Shown here piece by piece: positions 54,142-61,942 of a stretch of DNA of 64,000 nucleotides. The notes below the pieces were generated by a model. The model ran no database searches. It was not told the origin of the DNA and worked only from the letters and a program-made list of their open reading frames with translations. Source of the DNA: Rhodobacteraceae bacterium D3-12 (GTDB taxonomy: Bacteria; Pseudomonadota; Alphaproteobacteria; Rhodobacterales; Rhodobacteraceae). The stretch lies in the NCBI GenBank assembly GCA_025916135.1, contig CP104793.1:2604001-2668000 (forward strand). The letters run 5' to 3'. Every line of letters starts with the position of its first letter. The first letter of the stretch is position 1. A program made the translations under genes and the position numbers.

Positions 54142-54637
54142 CACCCAACTCCTTGTTCGCTTCATCCAGCCAATCGGCATAAAGCCAGTTCATTCTGTCC
54201 ATAAACCACAGCTTCGGCAGCATCGACGCCACGACCCCGCCAATCACCCCTTGCAGATCAAGCCGCCATAGCGCCCAGATCATCCAGACCAACCCCGGCA
54301 CGGCGGCCATGCCCAACCCCATGGCCCAAGCCCGGTGATGCGCTGGCACCTCGCCGCGCCTGCCAAGGAACACCTGCTCCCCCATCACCCCGCGTGAGGC
54401 CCAATTGTCCAAATCACGCGGCGGCGCGAAAAAACGCGGGTTAAGCCAAACCCAAAGCAAAACCACAACCACCGGGAGCAAAGCCCAAACCCCGATCCAA
54501 ACCCGCGACCAAACAGCCAGCGCCAGCGCAGGCAGGATCACCATACGCGAGTAAACCGAAAGCGGGTTGGCATGGCGCTGCCACACTCGGGCATCCATCC
54601 CCATCACCCGCTCAATCGGCGTTTTGCCGGTTTTCAT
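54134..54637 (-). CDS. Small membrane protein (DUF6653-like)
   Basis: A 167-residue membrane protein with about four helices (34-48, 50-66, 105-122, 128-142). It begins DARVWQRHANPLSVYSRM after a short tail and contains LNPRFFAPPRD, features I associate with DUF6653 but cannot verify. It sits between HMG-CoA lyase and the hydratase with overlapping ends (ATGA with the lyase). No catalytic motif is seen. Confidence 0.65.
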   Translation of the reverse strand: MKTGKTPIERVMGMDARVWQRHANPLSVYSRMVILPALALAVWSRVWIGVWALLPVVVVLLWVWLNPRFFAPPRDLDNWASRGVMGEQVFLGRRGEVPAHHRAWAMGLGMAAVPGLVWMIWALWRLDLQGVIGGVVASMLPKLWFMDRMNWLYADWLDEANKELGDV

Positions 54638-55497
54638 GCGTCGCCTTGCCCGCGCATCGCCTGCGCCATGACCGCCGCCTCGGCCAGAATGCTCCGGTCC
54701 AATCCGGTCTCATAGCCCAAGGCGCTCAAATGATCATGCACCGCCTCTGTTGCGACATTCCCGGCAGCACCCGGCGCATAAGGGCAGCCGCCCAAACCGC
54801 CAACGGCGGCATCAAACACCCGCAGTCCACGCGCCAGAGAGGCCTCGATATTGGCCAAGGCCCGCCCGGCGGTGTCGTGGTAATGCCCGGCCAGCTTACC
54901 CGCCGGCACCACCTCCAACACCGCGGCCAACATGGCATCTATTGTCTCCGGCCTGCCCTGCCCGATCGTGTCGCCCAGCGAAATCTCGTAAACGCCCCGC
55001 GCCCAGAGGATCTCGGCCACCCGCGCCACATCTGCCGGCGCAGTCGGCCCGTCATACGGGCAATCCGTCACACAAGAGATATAACCCCGCACCGGCAACC
55101 CAATCTCGCGCGCCGCTGCCAAGACCGGATCAAACCGCGCGATGCTCTCTTCTATGGTGGCGTTGATATTAGCCTTGGAAAACCCTTCCGATGCCGAGCC
55201 GAAAATCGCGATCTCATCCGCCTTGGCCGCGACCGCGCCCTCAAACCCGCGCATGTTCGGCGTCAACGCGGCATAGCTCACCCCGTCGCTCCGTTTGATC
55301 CCCGCCAGAACCTCTGCGCTGTCGGCCATCTGCGGCACCCACTTCGGGCTGACAAAACTCGCCACTTCAATGCGCGAAAACCCGGCGCGGCTCAACAAAT
55401 CCACCAACGCAATCTTCTCCTGCGTCGGGATCTGACGCTTTTCATTCTGAAGACCGTCTCTCGGCCCCATCTCGAAAATCTCTACCCGCTCTGGCAT
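54634..55497 (-). CDS. Hydroxymethylglutaryl-CoA lyase
   Basis: A 287-residue TIM-barrel lyase that splits HMG-CoA into acetoacetate and acetyl-CoA, the last step of leucine breakdown. Motifs: MGPRDGLQNEK at the start, SPKWVPQMAD, HYHDTAGRAL (metal-binding His pair), and the signature GGLGGCPYAPGAAGN with the catalytic cysteine. ATG 55497 follows GGGGGAAG; an ATG five codons earlier has no ribosome site. Confidence 0.95.
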   Translation of the reverse strand: MPERVEIFEMGPRDGLQNEKRQIPTQEKIALVDLLSRAGFSRIEVASFVSPKWVPQMADSAEVLAGIKRSDGVSYAALTPNMRGFEGAVAAKADEIAIFGSASEGFSKANINATIEESIARFDPVLAAAREIGLPVRGYISCVTDCPYDGPTAPADVARVAEILWARGVYEISLGDTIGQGRPETIDAMLAAVLEVVPAGKLAGHYHDTAGRALANIEASLARGLRVFDAAVGGLGGCPYAPGAAGNVATEAVHDHLSALGYETGLDRSILAEAAVMAQAMRGQGDA

Positions 55498-55505
55498 GGC
55501 CGCTT

Positions 55506-55543
55506 CCCCCATTTCATCTTACCAAAAATACTCAAAAGCACCG
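55506..55543 (-). repeat. Dispersed repeat leading into the HMG-CoA lyase gene
   Basis: On the minus strand CCGGTGCTTTTGAGTATTTT then TGGTAAGATGAAA, nearly identical to 31707-31746 before birA and again ending next to a ribosome site. Confidence 0.6.
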
Positions 55544-55551
55544 GCGCGAGC

Positions 55552-56223
55552 TTACGCCTCTGGCACGTCGTAAAACTCACGGTCGTAAAACGCCTGCAGC
55601 CCTTCCGCCTTCAGCGCTCGCTGATAGGCCGGTCGCGCCTCAATGCGCTCTTGATATCTCTCCAGATTGGGAAACCGGTCAAAACGCACATAATGGCGCG
55701 CACTTTCCAGCGTGAAGCCCATCATCATGTCCGCCGCGGAAATCCCCCGCCTGAGCATATAGTCCTGCTCCGCAAACAACCGCTCCAAAGGTTTCAACGT
55801 AATCGCCAACCGCTTGACCTCGATCCCGATCACCGTGGGTGAGCGCATCTCGGGCTTGGGCAAAAACACCTGTTGCAGGTTGAGGTTCTGGATAAGCGTG
55901 CCCACGGTCTCGGCATAGTGCAACCATACCAGAAACTGCGCCCGCTCCTCTTCGCCCACGCCCGGTGCAAACCCGTGCTCGGGGCGGGTCTCGCAGAGAT
56001 ATTGCACGATCGCCCCGCTCTCAAACAAAACCTGCCCGTCAATTTCAAGAACCGGAACCCGCCCGGCCGGTGAAATCGCCTGAAACTCCGGGCTGCGCAA
56101 ATCGCCACTGCGGATGTCATATGACAAAATGTCCGGCTCAAGGCCCATTTCGTACAGCACCCACAAGACCCGGAACGACCGGCTTCCTGCGACACTGTGC
56201 AGACGGATTGGCGTTTCAGTCAT
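55552..56223 (-). CDS. Glutathione S-transferase family protein
   Basis: A 223-residue protein with an N-terminal thioredoxin-like GST domain (RLHSVAGSRSFRVLWVLYEMG, family landmark at about 6-26; then NPAG-type ISPAGRVPVLEIDGQVLFESGAIVQYL with the conserved ES pair) and an all-helical C-terminal domain. The catalytic position holds Ser in AGSRS. ATG 56223 has AAAGGA upstream. It may conjugate or isomerise an electrophile; the leucine-pathway neighbourhood does not define a substrate. Confidence 0.88.
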   Translation of the reverse strand: MTETPIRLHSVAGSRSFRVLWVLYEMGLEPDILSYDIRSGDLRSPEFQAISPAGRVPVLEIDGQVLFESGAIVQYLCETRPEHGFAPGVGEEERAQFLVWLHYAETVGTLIQNLNLQQVFLPKPEMRSPTVIGIEVKRLAITLKPLERLFAEQDYMLRRGISAADMMMGFTLESARHYVRFDRFPNLERYQERIEARPAYQRALKAEGLQAFYDREFYDVPEA

Positions 56224-56476
56224 GGGGTATCCTTTCATTTCAGGTTTTGCGCCGCGCGTTGCGCGTCGCGAGGGGGCGCCTCACTTCGTTCGGCGCCATA
56301 TGCGGCAAGGGGCGCGCAACAATTGTCATCGTTGTCCATCTGGCGACGCCGTGCAATTGGGTATTTTTACCATTAAAGAGACGCCTCGGCGTCGCGGCTT
56401 CCTTCTTGGGTCAAATACTCATTTTTACCTCTGCCCCGCTCAACCCGCCTTGAGCTGACCCGCAGTTTGCAATCAC

Positions 56477-56563
56477 CAATGGCCCCCGCAAGGCGACAGG
56501 GTCTGTTTTCTTACAGAAAACTGACCCGGGGTGGGCGGGTGGGTCGGCTTGCGGGGGCCATTG
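56477..56563. repeat. Inverted repeat with internal hairpin and G-quadruplex motif after mccA (element B)
   Basis: CAATGGCCCCCGCAAG (56477-56492) pairs perfectly with CTTGCGGGGGCCATTG (56548-56563), 16 bp. Inside lie a second stem (GGGTC-t-GTTTTCT / AGAAAAC-t-GACCC, 56499-56527) and, on the plus strand, GGGGTGGGCGGGTGGG (56528-56543), a short-loop G-quadruplex motif. The mccA stop is seven bases away. The rest of the 56239-56570 gap has only short GC-rich palindromic strings (CTCACTTCGTTCGGCG type) and no gene. Confidence 0.9.
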
Positions 56564-56570
56564 AGCGGGA

Positions 56571-58516
56571 TCACGCAGCGTCGGCGGCCTCCTCTTCCAA
56601 CCGGATCAATGCGGCACCGGCTTCGACCTGCGCGCCGGCGGTGCAAAGCACATCGGCCACCACCCCGTCGCGCGCAGCCAACAAGGCGTGTTCCATTTTC
56701 ATGGCCTCCAAAATAGCGAGCCGGTCGCCCGCCGACACCTTCTGCCCGGCGCTTGCAAAGACCGCTTTGACCAGCCCCGGCATTGGCGCTTCGATCAGGT
56801 TGCCATCGCCCCCCGCGCCGCTCGCCCGTTCAAGCGGATCGACAAGCCTGACAGCGATGCCATAGCCCGAGAAAATCGTGATCTCGTCACCGGCCAGAGC
56901 CCAGGCCGCCACCGGCGTGCCGTTGATCCGCCAACCATCATTCCAGCTGGCTGTCACCTCCGCCTCCCCGACCCGGATCACCACCTGCGTCGCCGTTTCG
57001 CTTTTCAGCCGGACCTCTTCGATCTCGCCCGCAACCTCAAGCCAGACGCTGCGCCATTCCGCCTGCCAAAGCGCGAAGCCCTGATCCCACCGCGGCGCCT
57101 GCAACAGCCCCGCCGCCGCCATCGCCGCCTGGGCCACCACCTCGGCACTGGCCAGTGGCGCAACCACGAGCATATCAAGGTCGCGGGCGATCAGCCCGGT
57201 ATCAACCTCGCCCGCGGCAAAGCCCGCATGATCGCAAAGCGCACCCAGAAAGCCGAGGTTGGTCACCGTTCCGCCAACCTCGGTCTCGCGCAGCGCCTGC
57301 GCCATCTGCTTCAGCGCGACCTCACGCGTTGGCCCGTGGGTGATCAGCTTGGCAATCATCGGATCATAAAACGGCGAAATCGTATCGCCCGCCCGCACGC
57401 CGCTGTCCGCCCGCGCGGCGGGTGCAAATTTCAGATGGGTCAGCGTCCCGGTCGCGGGCAGAAACCCCTTTGGCACATCCTCGGCGTAAAGGCGGCTCTC
57501 AAACGCGTGCCCGGTGATGCTCAGCTCCTCCTGACGCATCGGCAGGGCCTCACCGCTGGCCACCCGCAACTGCCATTCGACCAAATCGACACCGGTGATC
57601 GCCTCGGTCACCGGATGCTCGACCTGCAAGCGCGTGTTCATCTCCATGAACCAGAACCCATCCGGGCGCAGCCCGTCAGAGCCGTCAACGATGAATTCGA
57701 CCGTGCCCGCCCCCTTGTATCCGATCGCCTCGGCGGCGCGCACGGCGGCGTGCCCCATGGCGGCGCGCATCTCGTCGGTCATACCGGGCGCCGGGGCTTC
57801 CTCGATCACCTTCTGGTGGCGGCGCTGCAGCGAACAATCGCGCTCAAACAGATGCACCGCCGATGCGCCATCGCCAAACACCTGCACCTCGATGTGGCGC
57901 GGCTGGGTGACGAATTTCTCGATCAACACATCCTCGTTGCCAAAGGCCGTGCGCGCCTCGCTCCGGGCCGAGTCGAGCGCATCGCCAAACGCATCTGCCG
58001 CCTCGACCAAACGCATCCCCTTGCCGCCGCCGCCAGCAACCGCCTTGATCAGCACCGGATAGCCGATCTCGCCAGCCTCACGCGCCAATACCGCCGGCCC
58101 TGATCCTTGCCGTGATAGCCCGGCACAACCGGCACCCCGGCCTCCTCCATCAAGACCTTGGCCGCGTCCTTCAAACCCATCGCGTTGATCGCCCGCGCCG
58201 ATGGCCCGATAAAGACCAGCCCCGCCGCCTCGACCGCCTCAACAAAACCGGGGTTTTCGGACAGGAAACCATAACCGGGATGGATCGCCTGCGCGCCTGT
58301 TTTCAGCGCCGCCTCGATAATCACATCCCCGCGCAGATAGCTCTCCGCCGGGGCGCTCGCCCCGATGTGAACCGACTCATCGGCGGCGGCCACATGGGCC
58401 GCGCCCGCATCGGCGTCGGAGTATACCGCCACCACTTTCACCCCCAGCGCCCGTGCGGACTTTGCCACACGACAGGCGATCTCACCCCGGTTGGCTATCA
58501 GGATCTTGTCAAACAT
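56571..58516 (-). pseudogene. mccA: Methylcrotonoyl-CoA carboxylase alpha (biotin) subunit, one-base frameshift
   Basis: ATG 58516 opens a biotin carboxylase domain ([43 protein letters not shown]) that is cut by a frame change at about 58097-58100. The other frame goes on with [59 protein letters not shown], and ends with a biotinyl domain containing EAMKMEHAL (biotin lysine). One added base in the GGGCC run restores the reading. The enzyme carboxylates 3-methylcrotonyl-CoA with MccB in leucine degradation. Probably functional if the indel is a sequencing error. Confidence 0.88.
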
Positions 58517-58661
58517 CTCGGCTCTCCTTCGCATTCGTCCCAAGACACGGCTTGCGCCCGTCATCTGTTAATTTCTCGCCAAAGTGCTGGCCACAACGCC
58601 GCCCCAAACCCGGCGCCACATCGCACCCGCCAAAGCGCGCAACCGCGATCACACTGTTCAT
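58509..58661 (-). CDS. Candidate 50-residue small ORF between the macro-domain gene and mccA
   Basis: ATG 58661 overlaps the macro-domain gene stop (ATGA), and the stop overlaps the mccA start, filling the gap exactly. The product has three cysteines ([19 protein letters not shown]). No family is recognised, and no clear ribosome site is seen beyond coupling. It may equally be a chance frame. Confidence 0.3.
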   Translation of the reverse strand: MNSVIAVARFGGCDVAPGLGRRCGQHFGEKLTDDGRKPCLGTNAKESRDV

Positions 58662-59146
58662 CCCGCCTCCTCCAGCGCAGAGCGCAGCGCCGTCTCGCTG
58701 GTCGCATCAAACGCCACCAGCACAACGCGCTCCGGCGCATCCTTCAACGCCCGCACCGCAATCCGCGCTGCGGCATCGCTGGGATAGCCATACACCCCGG
58801 TGGAAATCGCCGGAAAGGCAAGGCTCTCCAAGCCCTCCTGCCGCGCCACCTGCAAACACGCGCGATAGCATGACGCCAACAAATCCGCCTCGCCCTGCGT
58901 CCCGCCGCGCCAAACCGGCCCGACGGTGTGGATCACCCGGCGCGCGGGCAACCCATAGGCCGCCGTCACCTTGGCCTCACCAACTTCACACCCGCCAAGC
59001 CCGCGACACTCCGCCAATAACTCCGGCCCCGCCGCGCGATGGATCGCGCCGTCCACGCCACCACCGCCAAGCAATGTGGAGTTGGCCGCATTCACAATCG
59101 CATCCACGGCAAGCGTGGTTATGTCTCCGCGCCAAACCTCGATCAC
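58658..59146 (-). CDS. Macro-domain protein (YmdB-like ADP-ribose/O-acetyl-ADP-ribose hydrolase)
   Basis: A 162-residue single macro domain. Ligand-binding motifs: [20 protein letters not shown] (adenine/ribose contacts), [15 protein letters not shown] (the glycine loop with catalytic-site Asp/His region), VIHTVGPVW, and [13 protein letters not shown] (phosphate loop). Such proteins remove ADP-ribose from proteins or deacetylate O-acetyl-ADP-ribose. The start is GTG 59146, since no ATG fits and upstream sequence is the G-rich hairpin region. Placement beside carboxylase genes gives no clear pathway link. Confidence 0.88.
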   Translation of the reverse strand: MIEVWRGDITTLAVDAIVNAANSTLLGGGGVDGAIHRAAGPELLAECRGLGGCEVGEAKVTAAYGLPARRVIHTVGPVWRGGTQGEADLLASCYRACLQVARQEGLESLAFPAISTGVYGYPSDAAARIAVRALKDAPERVVLVAFDATSETALRSALEEAG

Positions 59147-59222
59147 CGCAGACCACCCCGTGCTCTTACTCGACACACATACCCAAAGTCCCGACACGCG
59201 CCAAAGCCACGACCATTGGCCC

Positions 59223-59275
59223 CCTGCCCCCCGGCGCGGCGGGGTGGGTGGGCGGGCGCCGTGCCGGGGGGCAGG
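59223..59275. repeat. Hairpin whose loop is a G-quadruplex motif (element C)
   Basis: The stem at 59223-59241 pairs with 59257-59275 (19 bp including one G-T pair; core CTGCCCCCCGGC/GCCGGGGGGCAG). The loop at 59242-59256 is GGGTGGGTGGGCGGG, giving four G-tracts with one-base loops on the plus strand. It lies between the nuclease and macro-domain genes, both on the minus strand. Confidence 0.9.
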
Positions 59276-59315
59276 CCACAACCGTTCATCCGGCCTCCTC
59301 GAGGACAACACGCCA

Positions 59316-59777
59316 TCACGCCGCCTCCAACTTGTGACACCAATCAATCCGTGTGCCGGCGGAATACGCCACTGCATAATCTTCGCGGATCATAGTCTCG
59401 GCCACATCCACGCCGCCAACGCTCAACCGGATCAGCGAGCGACCGTATTTATCGGTCCCGTGGCGCGTAAACGCCACGCCACCTTTGGCGATCAAGGCGC
59501 GCAGCCGCTCGGTTGCATCTTTGCCCGCCACGGCCTCGGCCTCGCAGCGGGCATTGCGGGTTTCGGGCGTATCAAACCCGACAAGCCGCGCCCGCTCTTC
59601 CCGCCCGTCACAGCTCAGCGCGACGGTATCACCGTCGTAAACATAGCTCACAACGCAGCCGACCTCTGCCGTGGGGCCCGGTTGCTCTTCCATCCGCACA
59701 ACAAACAGCCACGCCGCCACGCTCGCCCCCGTTAGCAACAGCGCCCGCCCGATGGTCTTCATACCCGCCCGCATCAT
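59316..59777 (-). CDS. Thermonuclease (SNase-like) family protein
   Basis: A 153-residue protein with an N-terminal hydrophobic signal or anchor (residues about 8-26) and an SNase OB-fold. Catalytic residues are recognisable as R in [12 protein letters not shown], the Asp of YDGDTV, and the second Arg in [20 protein letters not shown] and [10 protein letters not shown] match calcium-dependent nucleases. It probably acts outside the cytoplasm. The alternative start is ATG 59762. It follows the nitronate monooxygenase gene by 18 bases. Confidence 0.85.
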   Translation of the reverse strand: MMRAGMKTIGRALLLTGASVAAWLFVVRMEEQPGPTAEVGCVVSYVYDGDTVALSCDGREERARLVGFDTPETRNARCEAEAVAGKDATERLRALIAKGGVAFTRHGTDKYGRSLIRLSVGGVDVAETMIREDYAVAYSAGTRIDWCHKLEAA

Positions 59778-59795
59778 CTCTGCATCACCACCGCT

Positions 59796-60758
59796 TCACC
59801 GCTGCCACCGGCGCAACGCCTGACGCGCCTCTTGCATCACACCCGCCACAATCTCCCCGGCCGGGCGCACCGAACCGATCATGCCGATGCCCTCCCCCAC
59901 AATCGCCGGCGCACCCGTGGCATCCCCGGCGGCAAGCGCCTCGGCATAGGCCGCTCGCGCCGCATCATCGCGCAGCCCCTCGCTGTCCCCTTCCCAACGC
60001 TCCACCCATGCGTTGCGCAGCGTGCGAATGTTGAACCCGCCGGGCCAGTCATAGCCGCGTGCAATATCGGGCAATGAGGTGCGCACCGTGGCATCCCCAT
60101 CCGCGCCCATCGCCGCGCTGTGGAACCCTTCGGCCACCTGCGCCTCGCGTGCGGCCCAAAACCGCGTGCCCATCACCACGCCATCCGCGCCCAACATCAA
60201 TGCCGCCGCCAATCCGCGCCCGTCAGCAATCCCGCCCGCCGCCAGAACCAGCGCCCGGTCGGCACAAGCATCCACCACTTCCGGGACAAGGCTCATCGTG
60301 CCGCGCGTGGCCCCATGGCCGCCCGCTTCCGCGCCTTGCGCCACGATCACATCCGCCCCCGCCGCCACAGCCTCGCGCGCCATGGCCAGCGTCTGAACCT
60401 GCGCAATCACCGGCACACCGGCCGCGCGGATCGTCGCGGCATAAGGCGCGATATCGCCAAACGATAGAAACACCGCCGCCGGGTCACGCGCCAGCATCGC
60501 CTCCAGCACGCCCTCGCGCCCCGCCAGCCGCCAGGTGATAAGCCCCGCCCCAACCCGCGTGTTTCCCGCCGCTGTAAACTCCTGTTCCAGCCACGCCGCG
60601 TCGCCATATCCGCCGCCAATCAACCCCAGCCCCCCGGCCCGGCTCACCGCCGCCGCCAGCTTGCCCCCGGCGGCAAAAGCCATCGGCGCGCTGACGATCG
60701 GCGCTTCCAGCCCGAACCGCTCGGTCAGGCGGGTGTTGATCGGGTCATATCCGCTCAT
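59796..60758 (-). CDS. Nitronate monooxygenase / 2-nitropropane dioxygenase family protein
   Basis: A 320-residue FMN-binding TIM barrel. Landmarks: PIVSAPMAFAAGGKLAAAVS at the start, QVQTLAMAREAVAAGADVIVAQGAEAGGHGATRG (flavin contacts and the AGGH catalytic histidine, residues about 122-155), ALVLAAGGIADGRGLAAALMLGADGVVMGTRF (phosphate loop). It oxidises nitronates such as propionate-3-nitronate, or has a related flavin role. ATG 60758 overlaps the SDR stop (ATGA). Confidence 0.9.
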   Translation of the reverse strand: MSGYDPINTRLTERFGLEAPIVSAPMAFAAGGKLAAAVSRAGGLGLIGGGYGDAAWLEQEFTAAGNTRVGAGLITWRLAGREGVLEAMLARDPAAVFLSFGDIAPYAATIRAAGVPVIAQVQTLAMAREAVAAGADVIVAQGAEAGGHGATRGTMSLVPEVVDACADRALVLAAGGIADGRGLAAALMLGADGVVMGTRFWAAREAQVAEGFHSAAMGADGDATVRTSLPDIARGYDWPGGFNIRTLRNAWVERWEGDSEGLRDDAARAAYAEALAAGDATGAPAIVGEGIGMIGSVRPAGEIVAGVMQEARQALRRWQR

Positions 60759-61570
60759 TCGCCCATCCCCCACTTCGCCCGCTCGGCCCAATCAGGATGC
60801 CAGCGTGACAAGGGCGGGCGGTTCTCGGTCACATCGCCCGCGCCCCATTGAATACGGGCGCGGTCCATGTCTTCGCTGACCTCGCCATCCGGGCAGATGA
60901 CATAGAAATCCCCCCGCTCCAGCGCCGCCATAAGATGCGCCACCACCTGCGTGGGCAACCACGCGCCCGGCTTATGCTCGGCCCGCCCCGTGGTGGTCCA
61001 ACCCGGCACCAGAAGATGCACGCTCACCGCGCCGCCTTTGCTGCGCAACTCATGTTCCAAACTTTCGGAATAACTCTTCACCGCCGCCTTAGTCAGGTTG
61101 TAAACCGGATGCCCCGGCGGGTTGGTGATCCCCTGTTTCGAGCCAAGGTTGACGATCATCGCCTCGCCCATCTCCGGCAAAAATGCCCTGACCCCGTTGA
61201 TCACGCCAAACAGGTTTACATCCACCGCCTGCCGCCATTCTTCCAACGGCGCATCAAACCCGCGACCGGCCCGCGTCACGGCGTTGTTCACCAACAGGCT
61301 CACCGGCCCGACCTCTTCTGCCAAAGCGCGCAGAGCCGCCGCATCGGACACATCACAGACCACCGTGCGCACATCTCCGCCAGCGTGCGCCTCGGCCTCC
61401 CCGGCGCATTCTGCCAGCGCCGCCGCATCCACATCAACCGCAACAACCCGCATCCCGCGCGCCGCCAACTCGCCCACCAATGCCCGCCCGATGCCCAGCG
61501 CCGCTCCGGTCACAACCGCAACGCGGCCCGGCGCAATCACCCGTTCAAACCGTTCCGCCTGCTCAGACAT
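60755..61570 (-). CDS. Short-chain dehydrogenase/reductase
   Basis: A 271-residue classical-type SDR. Cofactor motif TGAALGIGRAL (about residues 22-32), NNAV, and the active site: Ser in VNLGSKQG with Y-x-x-x-K as YNLTKAA, all intact. The aspartate ending strand 2 (VAVDVD) predicts NAD preference. The C-terminal HPDWAERAKWGMGE is long and unusual. Start ATG 61570 overlaps the end of the SnoaL-like gene. Substrate unknown. Confidence 0.9.
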   Translation of the reverse strand: MSEQAERFERVIAPGRVAVVTGAALGIGRALVGELAARGMRVVAVDVDAAALAECAGEAEAHAGGDVRTVVCDVSDAAALRALAEEVGPVSLLVNNAVTRAGRGFDAPLEEWRQAVDVNLFGVINGVRAFLPEMGEAMIVNLGSKQGITNPPGHPVYNLTKAAVKSYSESLEHELRSKGGAVSVHLLVPGWTTTGRAEHKPGAWLPTQVVAHLMAALERGDFYVICPDGEVSEDMDRARIQWGAGDVTENRPPLSRWHPDWAERAKWGMGE

Positions 61571-61931
61571 CGCTCTCTCCTCCACCGTAACCTGCGACCA
61601 TGCGCTTGATCAGCCCCGCGTCATCAAGCTCGTTTGCATCCGCCACACGCATCCCGTTTTCCCGCCGATACAGCACGATCACCGCGTTCACGCCCAGCCG
61701 CACTTCCTCAAACGCGAACCGCAGGTCCGGATTGGCCATACCACGGGCAAAATACGCGCGAACCTCGCCCTTGCCGCGCAACCAGCCATCGGTGCGACCA
61801 AACCGTTCGACCACCAAGGGCGAGCATAGCTCAACACCCTCGGCGTAATGCGCCATCACCGCGTCAAGATCGCGCGCGTTCCACGCGGCGCACCAATCGC
61901 GCGCGCGGGTTTCGGCTTCTGTCCGCGACAT
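61563..61931 (-). CDS. SnoaL/NTF2-like protein
   Basis: A 122-residue cone-shaped NTF2-fold protein: WCAAWNARDLDAVMAHYAEG then VELCSPL, GWLRGKGEVRAYFARGMANP and a final VIKRM-like strand. The family includes isomerases, hydrolases and non-enzymatic ligand binders. ATG 61931 has GGTGGAG upstream; GTG 61943, directly after the mccB stop, is an alternative. Role unknown. Confidence 0.8.
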   Translation of the reverse strand: MSRTEAETRARDWCAAWNARDLDAVMAHYAEGVELCSPLVVERFGRTDGWLRGKGEVRAYFARGMANPDLRFAFEEVRLGVNAVIVLYRRENGMRVADANELDDAGLIKRMVAGYGGGESDV

Positions 61932-61942
61932 CTCCACCGCCA

